Assembly (NCBI GenBank): GCA_963931435.1
Contig: OZ007012.1
Span: forward strand, 1,612,001-1,676,000
DNA length: 64,000 nt
Source: Coprousia sp963931435
GTDB taxonomy: Bacteria > Actinomycetota > Coriobacteriia > Coriobacteriales > Coriobacteriaceae
Direction: 5' to 3'
In this document: positions 17,842 through 26,344 of the stretch, piece by piece
How the letters are laid out: the number at the start of each line of letters is the position of its first letter
Numbering within the stretch: position 1 is the first letter of the stretch
Position numbers and translations under genes: made by a program
Notes under the pieces: generated by a model
Seen by the model: only the letters and a program-made list of their open reading frames with translations
What the model was told of the DNA's origin: nothing
Databases searched by the model: none

Positions 17842-18780
17842 TTATGCGATGTGCGGCGCCTCCGATGCGCCGGATGCATCGGCCAGGGGCATGGCCCGCG
17901 CGCCGCGATCGGATACAGCCGCGGCGTCCAAGGTGGACGATTCCAGCGCTCCCGCGACGTCGCAGTACGCATGGTATAGAAGGTCCAGGAAATAGCTCAT
18001 GCCGTACTTGGCGTACACGGAGCGCTCGCGCGTCAGATGGTCTTCGGCCAGGTAGAGCACGGCGTCATAGGGCTCGGCCAGCTCTTCGTCGTGGCTGACC
18101 GTCACGAGCACCCGCTGGGCGCGCGTGCGCTCGATGAGCACCTGAGACACGCGCGCATAGTTGCCCGATATGGAGCACATGATCACCACGTCGGCCGGGC
18201 CCAGCGCATCGATGTGCGCCTCCTCGCCAAACGAATCGGTGAAGATGCGCACGATCTTGTGCATGTAGAGCATCGACTGCTGGAAGTCGTGTAGAGACGC
18301 ACTCGAGAAATCCGATGCCGCCAGCACCACCTCATGCGCCGCGCCCATCGCCGTCGCCAACGCCTTCAGATCCTCCTCGCTCACGAAATCGTTGATGGTG
18401 CGCATCATCGTTGCGAGCTCGTCAGCCAGATGCGTCCGGAAATCAGGATGGTCGACGTAGCCCACGAAATAGTCGCGATGGCGCTGCCACTCGTAAGCGC
18501 TCGCCTTCAAACCGGAGAAGTTGTCGAATCCGATGGCCTGGCAGAACCGCCGGATGCCCGACCGCGAGGTATAGCATGCCTCTGCCATGTCGTACACGTT
18601 GAGCGCATCCAAGTGATCGAAGTTCGCTAGCAGATACCGGGCGATCACGTTGTCGGGATCATCGTCCCCCGTGGAATTGAGCACGGAGAACAGCGCGTTC
18701 ATGAGGCTGAAACGGCGGACCGACAGCCGCGTGACGCTTTGCGGGCCCAAGATGCTGCTCAACGAGATGCTTTCATCCAT
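17842..18780 (-). CDS. RpiR/MurR-family transcriptional regulator
   Basis: 312 residues: N-terminal helix-turn-helix (about 20-95; NVYDMAEACYTSRSGIRRFC is the recognition region) and a C-terminal SIS domain that senses phosphosugars (VVLAASDFSSASLHDF and ADVVIMCSISGNYARVSQ). Start chosen by GGGAGG 5 nt upstream. Same strand as and directly upstream of the GH1 and EIIBC genes, so the likely local regulator of beta-glucoside use. The last ~25 residues are an Ala/Asp/Ser-rich tail. Confidence 0.88.
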   Translation of the reverse strand: MDESISLSSILGPQSVTRLSVRRFSLMNALFSVLNSTGDDDPDNVIARYLLANFDHLDALNVYDMAEACYTSRSGIRRFCQAIGFDNFSGLKASAYEWQRHRDYFVGYVDHPDFRTHLADELATMMRTINDFVSEEDLKALATAMGAAHEVVLAASDFSSASLHDFQQSMLYMHKIVRIFTDSFGEEAHIDALGPADVVIMCSISGNYARVSQVLIERTRAQRVLVTVSHDEELAEPYDAVLYLAEDHLTRERSVYAKYGMSYFLDLLYHAYCDVAGALESSTLDAAAVSDRGARAMPLADASGASEAPHIA

Positions 18781-18997
18781 CTTGGCCTCCCTCGCTTGCC
18801 ATGGCCGGGTCCCACGCGACATGCCGCAGGCACCTTTTCAGTGTACACCACGCATCCGCCGCCCAGCATGGGGCGGGTTCGTGCCTTGACCTGAGTGAAT
18901 CCCGTGCGGACGCACCCGGTTCCAGCGACCTCCCGGCCGGGGTGACGTGGACGCCGCGCCATGAGCTCCGAGACGCGGGCTGCAGCAGCGAGCTGGG

Positions 18998-19003
18998 TAG
19001 AAT
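18998..19003 (+). promoter_or_regulatory. Possible -10 element of the serpin gene
   Basis: TAGAAT 32 nt upstream of the serpin start codon with CCAAGGAG between them; no clear -35. The rest of the 18781-19035 gap shows no gene. Confidence 0.35.
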
Positions 19004-19035
19004 GAGGAAACCTTTCGCCGATCCAAGGAGCCACC

Positions 19036-20421
19036 ATGCCCGTCGACCGCCGTCCCGCACCTGCGCCCGCGCTCACCCGGCGCTCATCCATCAAGCTCGC
19101 CGCGCTCCTGGGAGGCGCGCTGCTCGCACCCTCGGCCCTTGCCGGCTGCGACGCCGCGCCTGATGCCGCCGAGCTCACCGCGACGGACCTCACGGCCGCG
19201 GTGCGTGCGAATGACGGCGGCGTCCCAACGGCGGACCTGGCATCGATCCTGACCGAGCCCGAAGTCCGGACGGCGGCCTACGGTCTCGCAGCGCGCCTCG
19301 TGCAAGCCTGCTCGGAGACGGACCGCGCGCGGGACCCGCATGCCCGCACGCTGGTCTCGCCGCTCTCGGTCGCCTACGCCCTGGCGCTCGCCCAGAACGG
19401 CGCCGCCGGCACCACGCTCGACGAGATCGAGCGGGTGACGGGCCTCGAGACGGCGACCCTCAACGATGCCCTCGGCGCCTACGCCTCCTACCTCGCCTCG
19501 GGAACCCTCTACCCGGACGAATCGGCGAATGCGGACGCGCCGGCGATGCCCCTCCATATCGCCGATTCCATCTGGTTCAAGGACGCCCCCGAGCTCACGG
19601 TGAACGACGCCTATCTCGACGTCTGCGCCCGAGAGCTGGATGCGACCGCCTTCGCGGCGCCCTTCGATGCCACGACGGTGGCCGACATCAACACCTGGGT
19701 GAGCGAGCAGACGGACGGCATGATCGGTGATCTGATCGACGGTATCGACGACGGCGCCCGCCTCTTCCTCGTGAACGCGCTCGCCTTCGAGGACGCCTGG
19801 GAGGAGCCCTTTGACGAGGATGACGTCGAGGTCGGAACGTTCACCAGCGAGGACGGCGTCCAGCAGCAGATGCGCCTCATGCGCTCGCATGAGGGCAGCT
19901 ATCTGGCAAGCGATGCGTTCGAGGGCTTCATCAAGCCCTATGCGGGCTACCGGTACGCGTTCGTCGCGCTCCTGCCGCGCGAGGGCACAGCGCTCGCCGA
20001 CGCGATCGCCGCACTCGACGGCACCGGACTCGCCGAGCTGCTGGACCCGGTCTGGAACGCGGAAGTGGAAGCCGGTCTGCCCAAGTTCAAACTCGAGTAT
20101 GAGGCGGAGCTCGTCGAGGCCCTGCGCGTGCTCGGCATGGACGCCGCGTTCGACCCGCGCAGCGCGGACTTCACCCCTATGGGCTCGGACGCGGACGGCC
20201 CCCTCTTCATCAGCAAGGTGCTCCACAAGACCTTTATCGACGTGAGCGAGGAGGGGACGCGCGCCGCCGCCGCGACCTCGGTCGAGATGGAGGCGCGCGC
20301 GTCGGTGATCCAGGAGGAGCCCGTCGTGCACGAGGTCGTCCTCGACCGCCCCTTCGCCTTTCTCGTCATCGACTACCAGGTGGGCCTCCCCGTCTTCATC
20401 GGCACCGTCCCGGAGCTGTGA
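19036..20421 (+). CDS. Serpin-family serine protease inhibitor, lipoprotein
   Basis: 461-residue serpin. The signal peptide carries Arg-Arg (LTRRSSIKLAALLGG) and a lipobox ALAGC, so the inhibitor should be lipid-anchored on the cell surface. Serpin hallmarks: NTWVSEQTDGMIGDLI, LVNALAFEDAWEEPF, LPKFKLEYE and the C-terminal RPFAFLVIDYQVGLPVFIG. The reactive-centre hinge EEGTRAAAATS matches the small-residue hinge of inhibitory serpins, so it is probably active; the P1 residue in VEMEARASV cannot be fixed by eye. In gut bifidobacteria, serpins inhibit host elastase-type proteases; a similar role is inference here. Confidence 0.92.
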   Translation: MPVDRRPAPAPALTRRSSIKLAALLGGALLAPSALAGCDAAPDAAELTATDLTAAVRANDGGVPTADLASILTEPEVRTAAYGLAARLVQACSETDRARDPHARTLVSPLSVAYALALAQNGAAGTTLDEIERVTGLETATLNDALGAYASYLASGTLYPDESANADAPAMPLHIADSIWFKDAPELTVNDAYLDVCARELDATAFAAPFDATTVADINTWVSEQTDGMIGDLIDGIDDGARLFLVNALAFEDAWEEPFDEDDVEVGTFTSEDGVQQQMRLMRSHEGSYLASDAFEGFIKPYAGYRYAFVALLPREGTALADAIAALDGTGLAELLDPVWNAEVEAGLPKFKLEYEAELVEALRVLGMDAAFDPRSADFTPMGSDADGPLFISKVLHKTFIDVSEEGTRAAAATSVEMEARASVIQEEPVVHEVVLDRPFAFLVIDYQVGLPVFIGTVPEL

Positions 20422-20462
20422 CATGCGAAACCGGGACGGGGCGCCCGTTGATACGCGAATCC

Positions 20463-20503
20463 CAGAGCCTCTCGGCACGTACTGTTTACACCGAGAGGCT
20501 CTG
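20463..20503. terminator. Bidirectional terminator between serpin and ene-reductase genes
   Basis: Perfect 13-bp inverted repeat CAGAGCCTCTCGG / CCGAGAGGCTCTG with a 15-nt loop, placed between two convergent stops. Confidence 0.7.
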
Positions 20504-20517
20504 ACTCCATAACGCGC

Positions 20518-22413
20518 CTAGAGGTTTAATGCGATCGCATGGCCCTCGAAGGTCGCCTCCATGATCTTGCGCGGCTTAACGCAGTCGCCAATCATCGTTG
20601 TGTCGGGTGTGATGCCGTAGAACGACTGCGCAAGTGACGAACGGGCCCTGAGCCCCGTGCACAAGACAACATGATCTGCATGGATCACATGGACCTCGCC
20701 TGCCGCATCGCGCATGATGACCTCATGGTCGCCGATCTCGAGGCAGCGGCTCTCCAAGAAGACATCGAGCGACGTGCAGCGCTCCATCGTCTGCCTCAAG
20801 CCGATCTTGTACAGCATGTTGCCCTGCGCCGCCAATTCGGGACCCATCTCGATGATCGTCGCATGGTTCCCGAACACGAGGGACTGATCGAGCGCGAACT
20901 CCGCGCCGATGGTCCCTCCGCCGATGACGACTATGTCACCCGAGAGCTGCTCCTGCCTATCGATCGCCTCGATACCGTGGAGCACGAAGGGCCTCCCGGT
21001 ACCCGGGATGGGCGGCGTGGTCTCCTCGGCACCAACCGCAACGATGATGGCATCGGGATCGAGGGCCGCGACATCCTCGAAGCGCACCTCTGTGCCCAGC
21101 CGCACGTCCATATCGCTTTTCTCCATCTGAACGCACAGGTAATCGAGATAGCGCGCGATATCCTCCTTGAAGTGCTCCTTCGCGATGTGGCGCAGCTGGC
21201 CGCCGAGCTCGTTCTCGCGCTCGAAAAGCACCACCTCATGCCCGCGCGCGGATGCCGTGAGCGCGGCGCGCATGCCACCGGGGCCACCGCCTACGACAAC
21301 GACACGCTTGGCCTGATCTGCCGACACCGAATCGATGCGCCGGGGTATGAACGCCTCGTTCTTGTAGCGTGGATTCACCGAGCAGCCGACGTTGCGGTGA
21401 TTCGTCGCGATGTGGTAGCACTGCAGGCAGCGCAGGCACGGCCTGATGTCCTCAGCATGTCCCGACATGGCCTTGTTGGGCCAATCCGGATCCGCGGTGA
21501 ACGCACGTCCGAATGCGACGAGGTCGACGGCGCCGCGCGCGATGAGATCCTCCGCTTCATCGGGCGACATGACGGACCCAATCACCGAGACGGGAATCGA
21601 GACGGCGTGTTTAATCTCAGCCGCCCAGGCGACGTTGGGCATATGCTCGACGAAATTCGTCGCCATGCAGTGCACGTTGGCCTCGCGGTTCATATCGAGG
21701 CCCGCGGAAACCTGCACGGTGTCGACATAGGATTCCGCCGCCGCGACGAATGTCTTGACGTCCTCGAACGAGATGGAGCCTGAAACCCACTCGTAGGCGC
21801 TGATGCGCATGTCGACAGGGAACCGCGGACCGACCGCTTCGCGAACGGCGGCGAGGATTCGCAGCGGAAACCTCATGCGGTTCTCGATCGGGCCGCCGTA
21901 TGCGTCGGAACGATGGTTGAAGTGCGGCGAGAGGAACTGCGCCGGCAGCCACCCGTGTCCAAAATGCAGAAACACCATGTCGAAGCCGATGTCTCGTGCG
22001 TTTCGCGCTGCGATGGCATACTTCTCGCACACCTCGCTCATGAGCGCTTCATCCATCGCGCGCACCCGAACGCCATCGGTGCGGACCTCCTCATCGGGTC
22101 CGATCGCATAGTCGAGGACGCGCGCTTCGCGCCCACCATGGAACAGCTCAATCGACGCCTTCGCGCCACCGGCATGGATCTTGCGGACACGCTCGACGGC
22201 CCCTTCGACCTCGTATTTTGAAAAGATGTCCGGTTCGGTGGGGCTCGCGAAGCTCGACCGTCCGTAATCGACGATCGCGTGGCCCGCGATGACGATCCCC
22301 GCCCCTCCCCAAGCCTTCTCCTCGAAATCATCCCCCGTCGGCGCGGCAACGATGCGATTCTTCGAGATCATGCCGTTGATGATGATGGGGCTGAACAGAT
22401 GCTCGTATACCAT
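20518..22413 (-). CDS. Old-yellow-enzyme-type NADH:flavin oxidoreductase / ene-reductase
   Basis: 631 residues with the three-part plan of 2,4-dienoyl-CoA reductase and the bile-acid enzymes BaiCD/BaiH: an FMN-binding TIM barrel (1-~315; HFGHGWLPAQFLSPHFNHRSD, AFGRAFTADPDW), a [4Fe-4S] cluster (Cys in CLRCLQCYH and VGCSVNP), then an FAD/NAD(P)H domain (VVVVGGGPGGMRAAL; VVIGGGTIGAEFAL). It would reduce an activated C=C bond of an unsaturated acid, steroid or plant phenolic using NAD(P)H. Last gene of an operon with a beta-glucoside EIIBC and a LicT-type antiterminator, which suggests an aglycone substrate. Substrate not determinable from sequence. Confidence 0.9.
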   Translation of the reverse strand: MVYEHLFSPIIINGMISKNRIVAAPTGDDFEEKAWGGAGIVIAGHAIVDYGRSSFASPTEPDIFSKYEVEGAVERVRKIHAGGAKASIELFHGGREARVLDYAIGPDEEVRTDGVRVRAMDEALMSEVCEKYAIAARNARDIGFDMVFLHFGHGWLPAQFLSPHFNHRSDAYGGPIENRMRFPLRILAAVREAVGPRFPVDMRISAYEWVSGSISFEDVKTFVAAAESYVDTVQVSAGLDMNREANVHCMATNFVEHMPNVAWAAEIKHAVSIPVSVIGSVMSPDEAEDLIARGAVDLVAFGRAFTADPDWPNKAMSGHAEDIRPCLRCLQCYHIATNHRNVGCSVNPRYKNEAFIPRRIDSVSADQAKRVVVVGGGPGGMRAALTASARGHEVVLFERENELGGQLRHIAKEHFKEDIARYLDYLCVQMEKSDMDVRLGTEVRFEDVAALDPDAIIVAVGAEETTPPIPGTGRPFVLHGIEAIDRQEQLSGDIVVIGGGTIGAEFALDQSLVFGNHATIIEMGPELAAQGNMLYKIGLRQTMERCTSLDVFLESRCLEIGDHEVIMRDAAGEVHVIHADHVVLCTGLRARSSLAQSFYGITPDTTMIGDCVKPRKIMEATFEGHAIALNL

Positions 22414-22506
22414 GCGCCTATCAATCCTCCTCTTCTTGGCGAGGGGCGACGGACCGCGCCGTCGCCCCTCGCGAACACCAGCTTTACTGGAGCCGTAGAA
22501 TGGCTG

Positions 22507-23889
22507 CTACTCCAGCCCCTTCATGCCACGCGTCTTGATGAGCGCGAACGTGAGACCGAACCCCGCGGCGATGGCGACCGCGATGGACGCGACATAGCCG
22601 TACAGGTTAATGGTCCCCAGCCAGCCACCGAACGCCAGCAAGCCAGCGAAGGCGAAGTTAGTCGCCGAGACATCGGTGAGCGCGCAGACCAAGCCGGCAA
22701 GGCCGCCAGCGATGCACATGGTGGCGATCAGGCGCTTGTCGCGCAGGATGACGCCGTAGAGCATAGGCTCGGAGATACCGCAGAGACCCAACGAGAACGA
22801 GGCGGACGCAGCCGTCTGCTTGAGGCTGTTGGACCGGGAAAGAACCAGGACCGCCAAGCCGACACCCAGCGCCGCGTAGTTGCCCATGCCGGAAGCGGCG
22901 AGGCCGAACTCCGACCCCTGCTGGGCGAGGAGGGCAAGCTGGATGGGGGTGAGGGCCCAGTGCATGCCGAACAGGATGACCAGGATGAAGAACGCTCCGC
23001 ACAGGATGCCGGCAATGATCTTGTAGTTGATGATGGCCATATAGACCGTCGTGATACCGTTGGCGATCAGGCTGCCGATGGGACCGAACACCATGATGGT
23101 GAGCGGAACGAACGCCGCCAGGCAAACGAGCGGAACCATGGTGAACTGGATCACCTGCGGCATCACGCGCTTGAGCCAGCGCTCGAGCAGGCTCATGCAG
23201 AACACCGCCATGAGGATCGGCACGAAGGAGCCCGCGAAGTTGAAGGCCGGGAACGTGATGCCCAGCAGGTTCGCAGTCTCACCGTTGACCAAAAGATCCG
23301 ACACGCCCGGGTAGACGATGGAGGCGCCCAATGCCGCGGCAACGTACTCATTGCACTTGAAATGCTTGGCCGCCGTATAGGCCAGCATGATGGGGAAGAA
23401 ATACACCAACGCATAGAAGATAGCGTAAAACGCCTGGTAGGTGAGACTTTCAGTAGAGATGATGCCGATGTTGGACAGAAGTCCCACCACACCGCTTGCG
23501 ATACCGCCCACGGCGAGTACGGGGATGTAGGGCGAGTACACCGCCGACATCATGCGCGTGAAGCGATCGAACAGGCCGATCTTCTCCTTCGCTACGCCTG
23601 CGTCATCTGCAAGGTCGTCTTCGACCTCTCCACGCCCCACGATGCCCGGTATCTGCACCAGCTCGTCGTACACCTCGCCCACGTGCGTTCCGATCAGCAC
23701 CTGATGCGTGCCGGTGCCGTACTGCGTACCGAGAACGCCGGAAATGCCGTCGATGGCGTCCATGTCCGCCTTGGACTTGTCCTTGAGTGTGAAGCGAAGG
23801 CGCGTCGCGCAGTGCGTCACCCCTTCGATGTTTCCCACACCGCCCAAGTGCTCGACGATCTCATCAAGCATCTCAGCATATTTGCCCAT
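22507..23889 (-). CDS. PTS beta-glucoside-family transporter EIIBC
   Basis: 460 residues: EIIB domain with phospho-Cys27 in VTHCATRLRF, a charged linker, and an EIIC domain of about ten membrane segments beginning SPYIPVLAVGGIASGVV, with CGISEPMLYGVILRDK as the EIIC signature. No EIIA domain. Its ATG overlaps the antiterminator stop in TGATG, so the two are translationally coupled. No glycosidase gene lies in this operon; hydrolysis may use the GH1 enzyme 3 kb away or another locus. Confidence 0.9.
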   Translation of the reverse strand: MGKYAEMLDEIVEHLGGVGNIEGVTHCATRLRFTLKDKSKADMDAIDGISGVLGTQYGTGTHQVLIGTHVGEVYDELVQIPGIVGRGEVEDDLADDAGVAKEKIGLFDRFTRMMSAVYSPYIPVLAVGGIASGVVGLLSNIGIISTESLTYQAFYAIFYALVYFFPIMLAYTAAKHFKCNEYVAAALGASIVYPGVSDLLVNGETANLLGITFPAFNFAGSFVPILMAVFCMSLLERWLKRVMPQVIQFTMVPLVCLAAFVPLTIMVFGPIGSLIANGITTVYMAIINYKIIAGILCGAFFILVILFGMHWALTPIQLALLAQQGSEFGLAASGMGNYAALGVGLAVLVLSRSNSLKQTAASASFSLGLCGISEPMLYGVILRDKRLIATMCIAGGLAGLVCALTDVSATNFAFAGLLAFGGWLGTINLYGYVASIAVAIAAGFGLTFALIKTRGMKGLE

Positions 23890-24761
23890 CAGTTGTCCTC
23901 CTTCGCATCAGTCGGCCCTTGAGGCTGGGCCTTTTCCACCACGCGCTGGATATGAATCATCAGATACAGAAGCTCCTCGTTGCCCACGTCCTTGCCCAGC
24001 ACGATCCGCACCAGCTCCCGGATATGCAGTACGCATCGATACACGTCGGGATATTGGTGACGCACCATATCGAACATGAAGCTGTCGTGAAGGTCACTTG
24101 AGCGGTACTCGTCGCTTGTAAGGCCCAACACGAAGAAGCGCAGATGGGTCATCAGCCTGTTGAAGTCAAGTCCCTCTTTGTCGAACTCGACTTTGAAGTC
24201 GGATTGGATGACGCCCACGATCTTCGAAATGAGCTCAATCGCTTGATAGGAGCTCTTCAGATGGCGCTTGGGGTCTTGAGCATTGAAATAGTGGATGGCA
24301 ATCGTCCCCGCCTCGTCGGCGGGGAGCCTCACCCCCGTCTCCTCCTCGATGATATCCAGCGTCTTGAGGGCTGCGGCGTACTCGGCGCTGTACGCGCTGC
24401 GGATCTCCCACAGAAGCGGGTTGGTCACGAAACGACCCTTTTGCGCACGGCTGAGCGCGAAGTTGACGTGGTCGAGCACAGCGATGAACGTGCTGCTTCC
24501 AAACTCGGCGCCCAGATCGGCCTCCGCCTGCTTGACAGCCCGCCAGGTCATCTCCACGTATGCGGTGGGAATCTCCTGCATCAGGCTTTCAAAGTAGGCG
24601 TTTTGCTTCTTGTTGGTGACGAACATCTTCTCGATCTTGCGCGCATCGACTCGATCACCATGCTTTTTCTGGTAACCGATACCGCGACCGAAGATAACGA
24701 CCTCGTCGTTACCACGATACGCAGAGATAGCGTTGTTGTTGAAGACGCGTTTGATGCGCAC
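23889..24761 (-). CDS. licT: LicT/BglG-family transcriptional antiterminator
   Basis: RNA-binding antiterminator, 290 residues: N-terminal CAT domain (VRIKRVFNNNAISAYRGNDE, 1-55) and two PRD domains whose His residues are phosphorylated by the PTS (LDHVNFALSR in PRD1; LRFFVLGL and HIQRVVEKAQ regions in PRD2). Start is GTG, fixed by homology of the CAT domain and by GGAAAGG upstream. Its leader contains a near-consensus ribonucleic antiterminator overlapping a terminator, so it should control its own transcription and that of the EIIBC and ene-reductase genes in response to substrate. Confidence 0.92.
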   Translation of the reverse strand: MRIKRVFNNNAISAYRGNDEVVIFGRGIGYQKKHGDRVDARKIEKMFVTNKKQNAYFESLMQEIPTAYVEMTWRAVKQAEADLGAEFGSSTFIAVLDHVNFALSRAQKGRFVTNPLLWEIRSAYSAEYAAALKTLDIIEEETGVRLPADEAGTIAIHYFNAQDPKRHLKSSYQAIELISKIVGVIQSDFKVEFDKEGLDFNRLMTHLRFFVLGLTSDEYRSSDLHDSFMFDMVRHQYPDVYRCVLHIRELVRIVLGKDVGNEELLYLMIHIQRVVEKAQPQGPTDAKEDN

Positions 24762-24789
24762 GAGCAAGCCTTTCCCTCTCGTCTTCTCT

Positions 24790-24847
24790 ACAAAGACGGC
24801 GTAAGCCGGACCGCTGCGCTTCTGCAGCAATCCGTTTACTTAGGCTT
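24790..24847 (-). terminator. Regulated leader terminator of the licT operon
   Basis: In the transcript the order is AAGCC, then CGGA..GCTGC / GCAGC..TCCG, then GGCTT, forming a two-part stem (24803-24847) followed by ACGCCGTCTTTGT. Its 5' arm overlaps the end of the RAT element, so antiterminator binding and terminator folding exclude each other. Confidence 0.75.
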
Positions 24848-24871
24848 TGCCCACTGGCGCGGTAACAACCC
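24843..24871 (-). promoter_or_regulatory. Ribonucleic antiterminator (RAT) for LicT/BglG protein
   Basis: 29-nt element in the leader RNA, 82 nt upstream of the GTG. It begins GGGTTGTTACCGCG and ends GTGGGCAAAGCC. Known RAT sites of the LicT/SacY/BglG family read GGATTGTTACTG...CAGGCAAAACC, so the GTTAC and GGCAAA blocks and the overall spacing match. Confidence 0.85.
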
Positions 24872-25283
24872 TAAGAACCACACGGCGAGCGTGTGTGCGA
24901 CTAGTCGGTTGTTAGCTTATCACTCTTTCCTCCCCATGTATCCCTCGTCTTGGGCGAGCGGCGAAGTTTTTCCGTTCAACTCAAGTCCTCGGAGCTTATT
25001 GACCCTCAAAGCATGGGGTTATAACGATCACATTCCTACACCCACCGCAGCGATGATTTCAGCGCCTTCAACATGCCCGCACGACGCATATGACAACCTC
25101 TAGAGCACCATCAGCAAGTTCTGCGCGCAAACATCGGGCAAAGCGCGCCGCCGGTGAACGGTTGGTTTCGGCCCGCAGCGCGGCATCAGCGCGGCGGGCG
25201 CGGGACTATCATGAAGCGTTGCACACGCGGAAGGGGCGCCCCGCCTCCTCCGCCCCGCCCATCCGATCGAGAAGGAGCGCACC
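24872..25283. other. Divergent intergenic region licT / cyclase
   Basis: About 410 nt of lower GC than its surroundings on the licT side. It must contain the licT operon promoter (no clear hexamer pair seen; TTATAAC near 25018-25025 is the best AT-rich site) and, for the cyclase gene, a TATCAT at 25207-25212 with the start 72 nt downstream. No gene recognised. Confidence 0.4.
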
Positions 25284-26036
25284 ATGAGCCTCTGGCCCGA
25301 ACTCGAGAAGCTGCAGTCCGCAACGTGGGTCGACCTCACCCACCCCCTCACCGACGACAGCCCCTACTGGGCGGGCATCCCCGAGGGATCCGTCGAGCTG
25401 TGCCGGACGGTCTTCGACTACGACGAGGAGATGCTCTCCTGCCGCATCCACACCTACAAGTTCCCCGGGCAGTTCGGCACGCACGTGGACTTCCCGAGCC
25501 ACTTCACCCCGGGCAAGCCGGGCTCCGAGGCCTACGGCGTCGACAAGATGGCCATGCCGCTTTGCGTTATCGACCTCACGCCCAAGATCGCCTCCGAGGG
25601 CCCCGACACCGCCGTCACCGTCGAGGACATCGCGGCGTGGGAGGCCGAGCACGGGCGCATCCCCGAGGGCGCCTTCGTGGCGCTGCGCACCGACTGGCAT
25701 CTGCGCTGGCCGGACAACGACGCCCTCAACAACTTCGACGCGGAGGGCGGCGAGCACTGCCCCGGCTGGTCGCTGCCGGCGCTTGAGTTCCTCTACGAGG
25801 AGCGCGGCATCCGCATGAACGGCCACGAGACCTTCGACACCGACGCCTCGTTCCTCGCCGCCGAGACCGGCGACCTCACCTGCGAGCGCTGGGTGCTCGA
25901 CCACGGCCACCTGCAGGTCGAGGTCATGGCGAACCTCGACAAGGTGCCCGCCACGGGCGCCATCGTCTTCGTGACCTGGCCGCACATCGAGGGCGCGACG
26001 GGCCTGCCCGCCCGCGTAGTGGCCGCCTTCGCCTAA
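25284..26036 (+). CDS. Cyclase-family metal-dependent hydrolase
   Basis: 250-residue member of the putative cyclase / kynurenine-formamidase-like family. The metal-binding signature HGTHxDxPxH is present as FGTHVDFPSHF (about residues 65-75), with further ligands expected from GHETFDTDAS. These enzymes open amide, ester or lactam bonds; isatin hydrolase and bacterial KynB belong here, but the length and substrate region do not identify a reaction. Start follows AGAAGGAG. Monocistronic. Confidence 0.85.
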   Translation: MSLWPELEKLQSATWVDLTHPLTDDSPYWAGIPEGSVELCRTVFDYDEEMLSCRIHTYKFPGQFGTHVDFPSHFTPGKPGSEAYGVDKMAMPLCVIDLTPKIASEGPDTAVTVEDIAAWEAEHGRIPEGAFVALRTDWHLRWPDNDALNNFDAEGGEHCPGWSLPALEFLYEERGIRMNGHETFDTDASFLAAETGDLTCERWVLDHGHLQVEVMANLDKVPATGAIVFVTWPHIEGATGLPARVVAAFA

Positions 26037-26102
26037 GCACCTGAATCGCTCCGGCCGAGGCGGGGCCGTCCTCGGATGCCCCGCCGCCCCATGTTCCCGG
26101 AT

Positions 26103-26333
26103 ATGCCCATGATCGAACCTTCTACGCGCGTCGCCGGCGCCGCGCGACCCGAAACCATGCCTCGTCGGCGCACGGTGGCGGCCACCTCGATCGAGGGCGT
26201 CTCGTTCGCCATGACGGGGCTCTTCGTGGTGATCTTCCTCGACCAATGAGAGAAGGACGCCCAGCATCTGAGCGCCATCGCCGGCATCGCGAGCACCGCC
26301 GTCTACATGCTCCTCGTGAACCTCGTGTTCTGA
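26103..26333 (+). pseudogene. AzlC-like permease C-terminal relic with internal stop
   Basis: A frame from ATG reads SIEGVSFAMTGLFVVIFLDQ, a TGA (26247-26249), then EKDAQHLSAIAGIAST and VYMLLVNLVF before TGA. The hydrophobic segment ending FVVIFLDQ followed by a KxxHLSAI loop resembles the C-terminal part of AzlC branched-chain amino acid exporters. The N-terminal two thirds and the usual azlD partner are absent and the frame is interrupted, so this is a remnant. Confidence 0.45.
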
Positions 26334-26344
26334 TCGGCGCGCAC

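Noticed and set aside
22279..23922. 547-codon plus-strand frame opposite EIIBC
   Set aside because: Composition (Arg, Asp, His, Glu) and lack of motifs identify it as a mirror of the minus-strand transporter.
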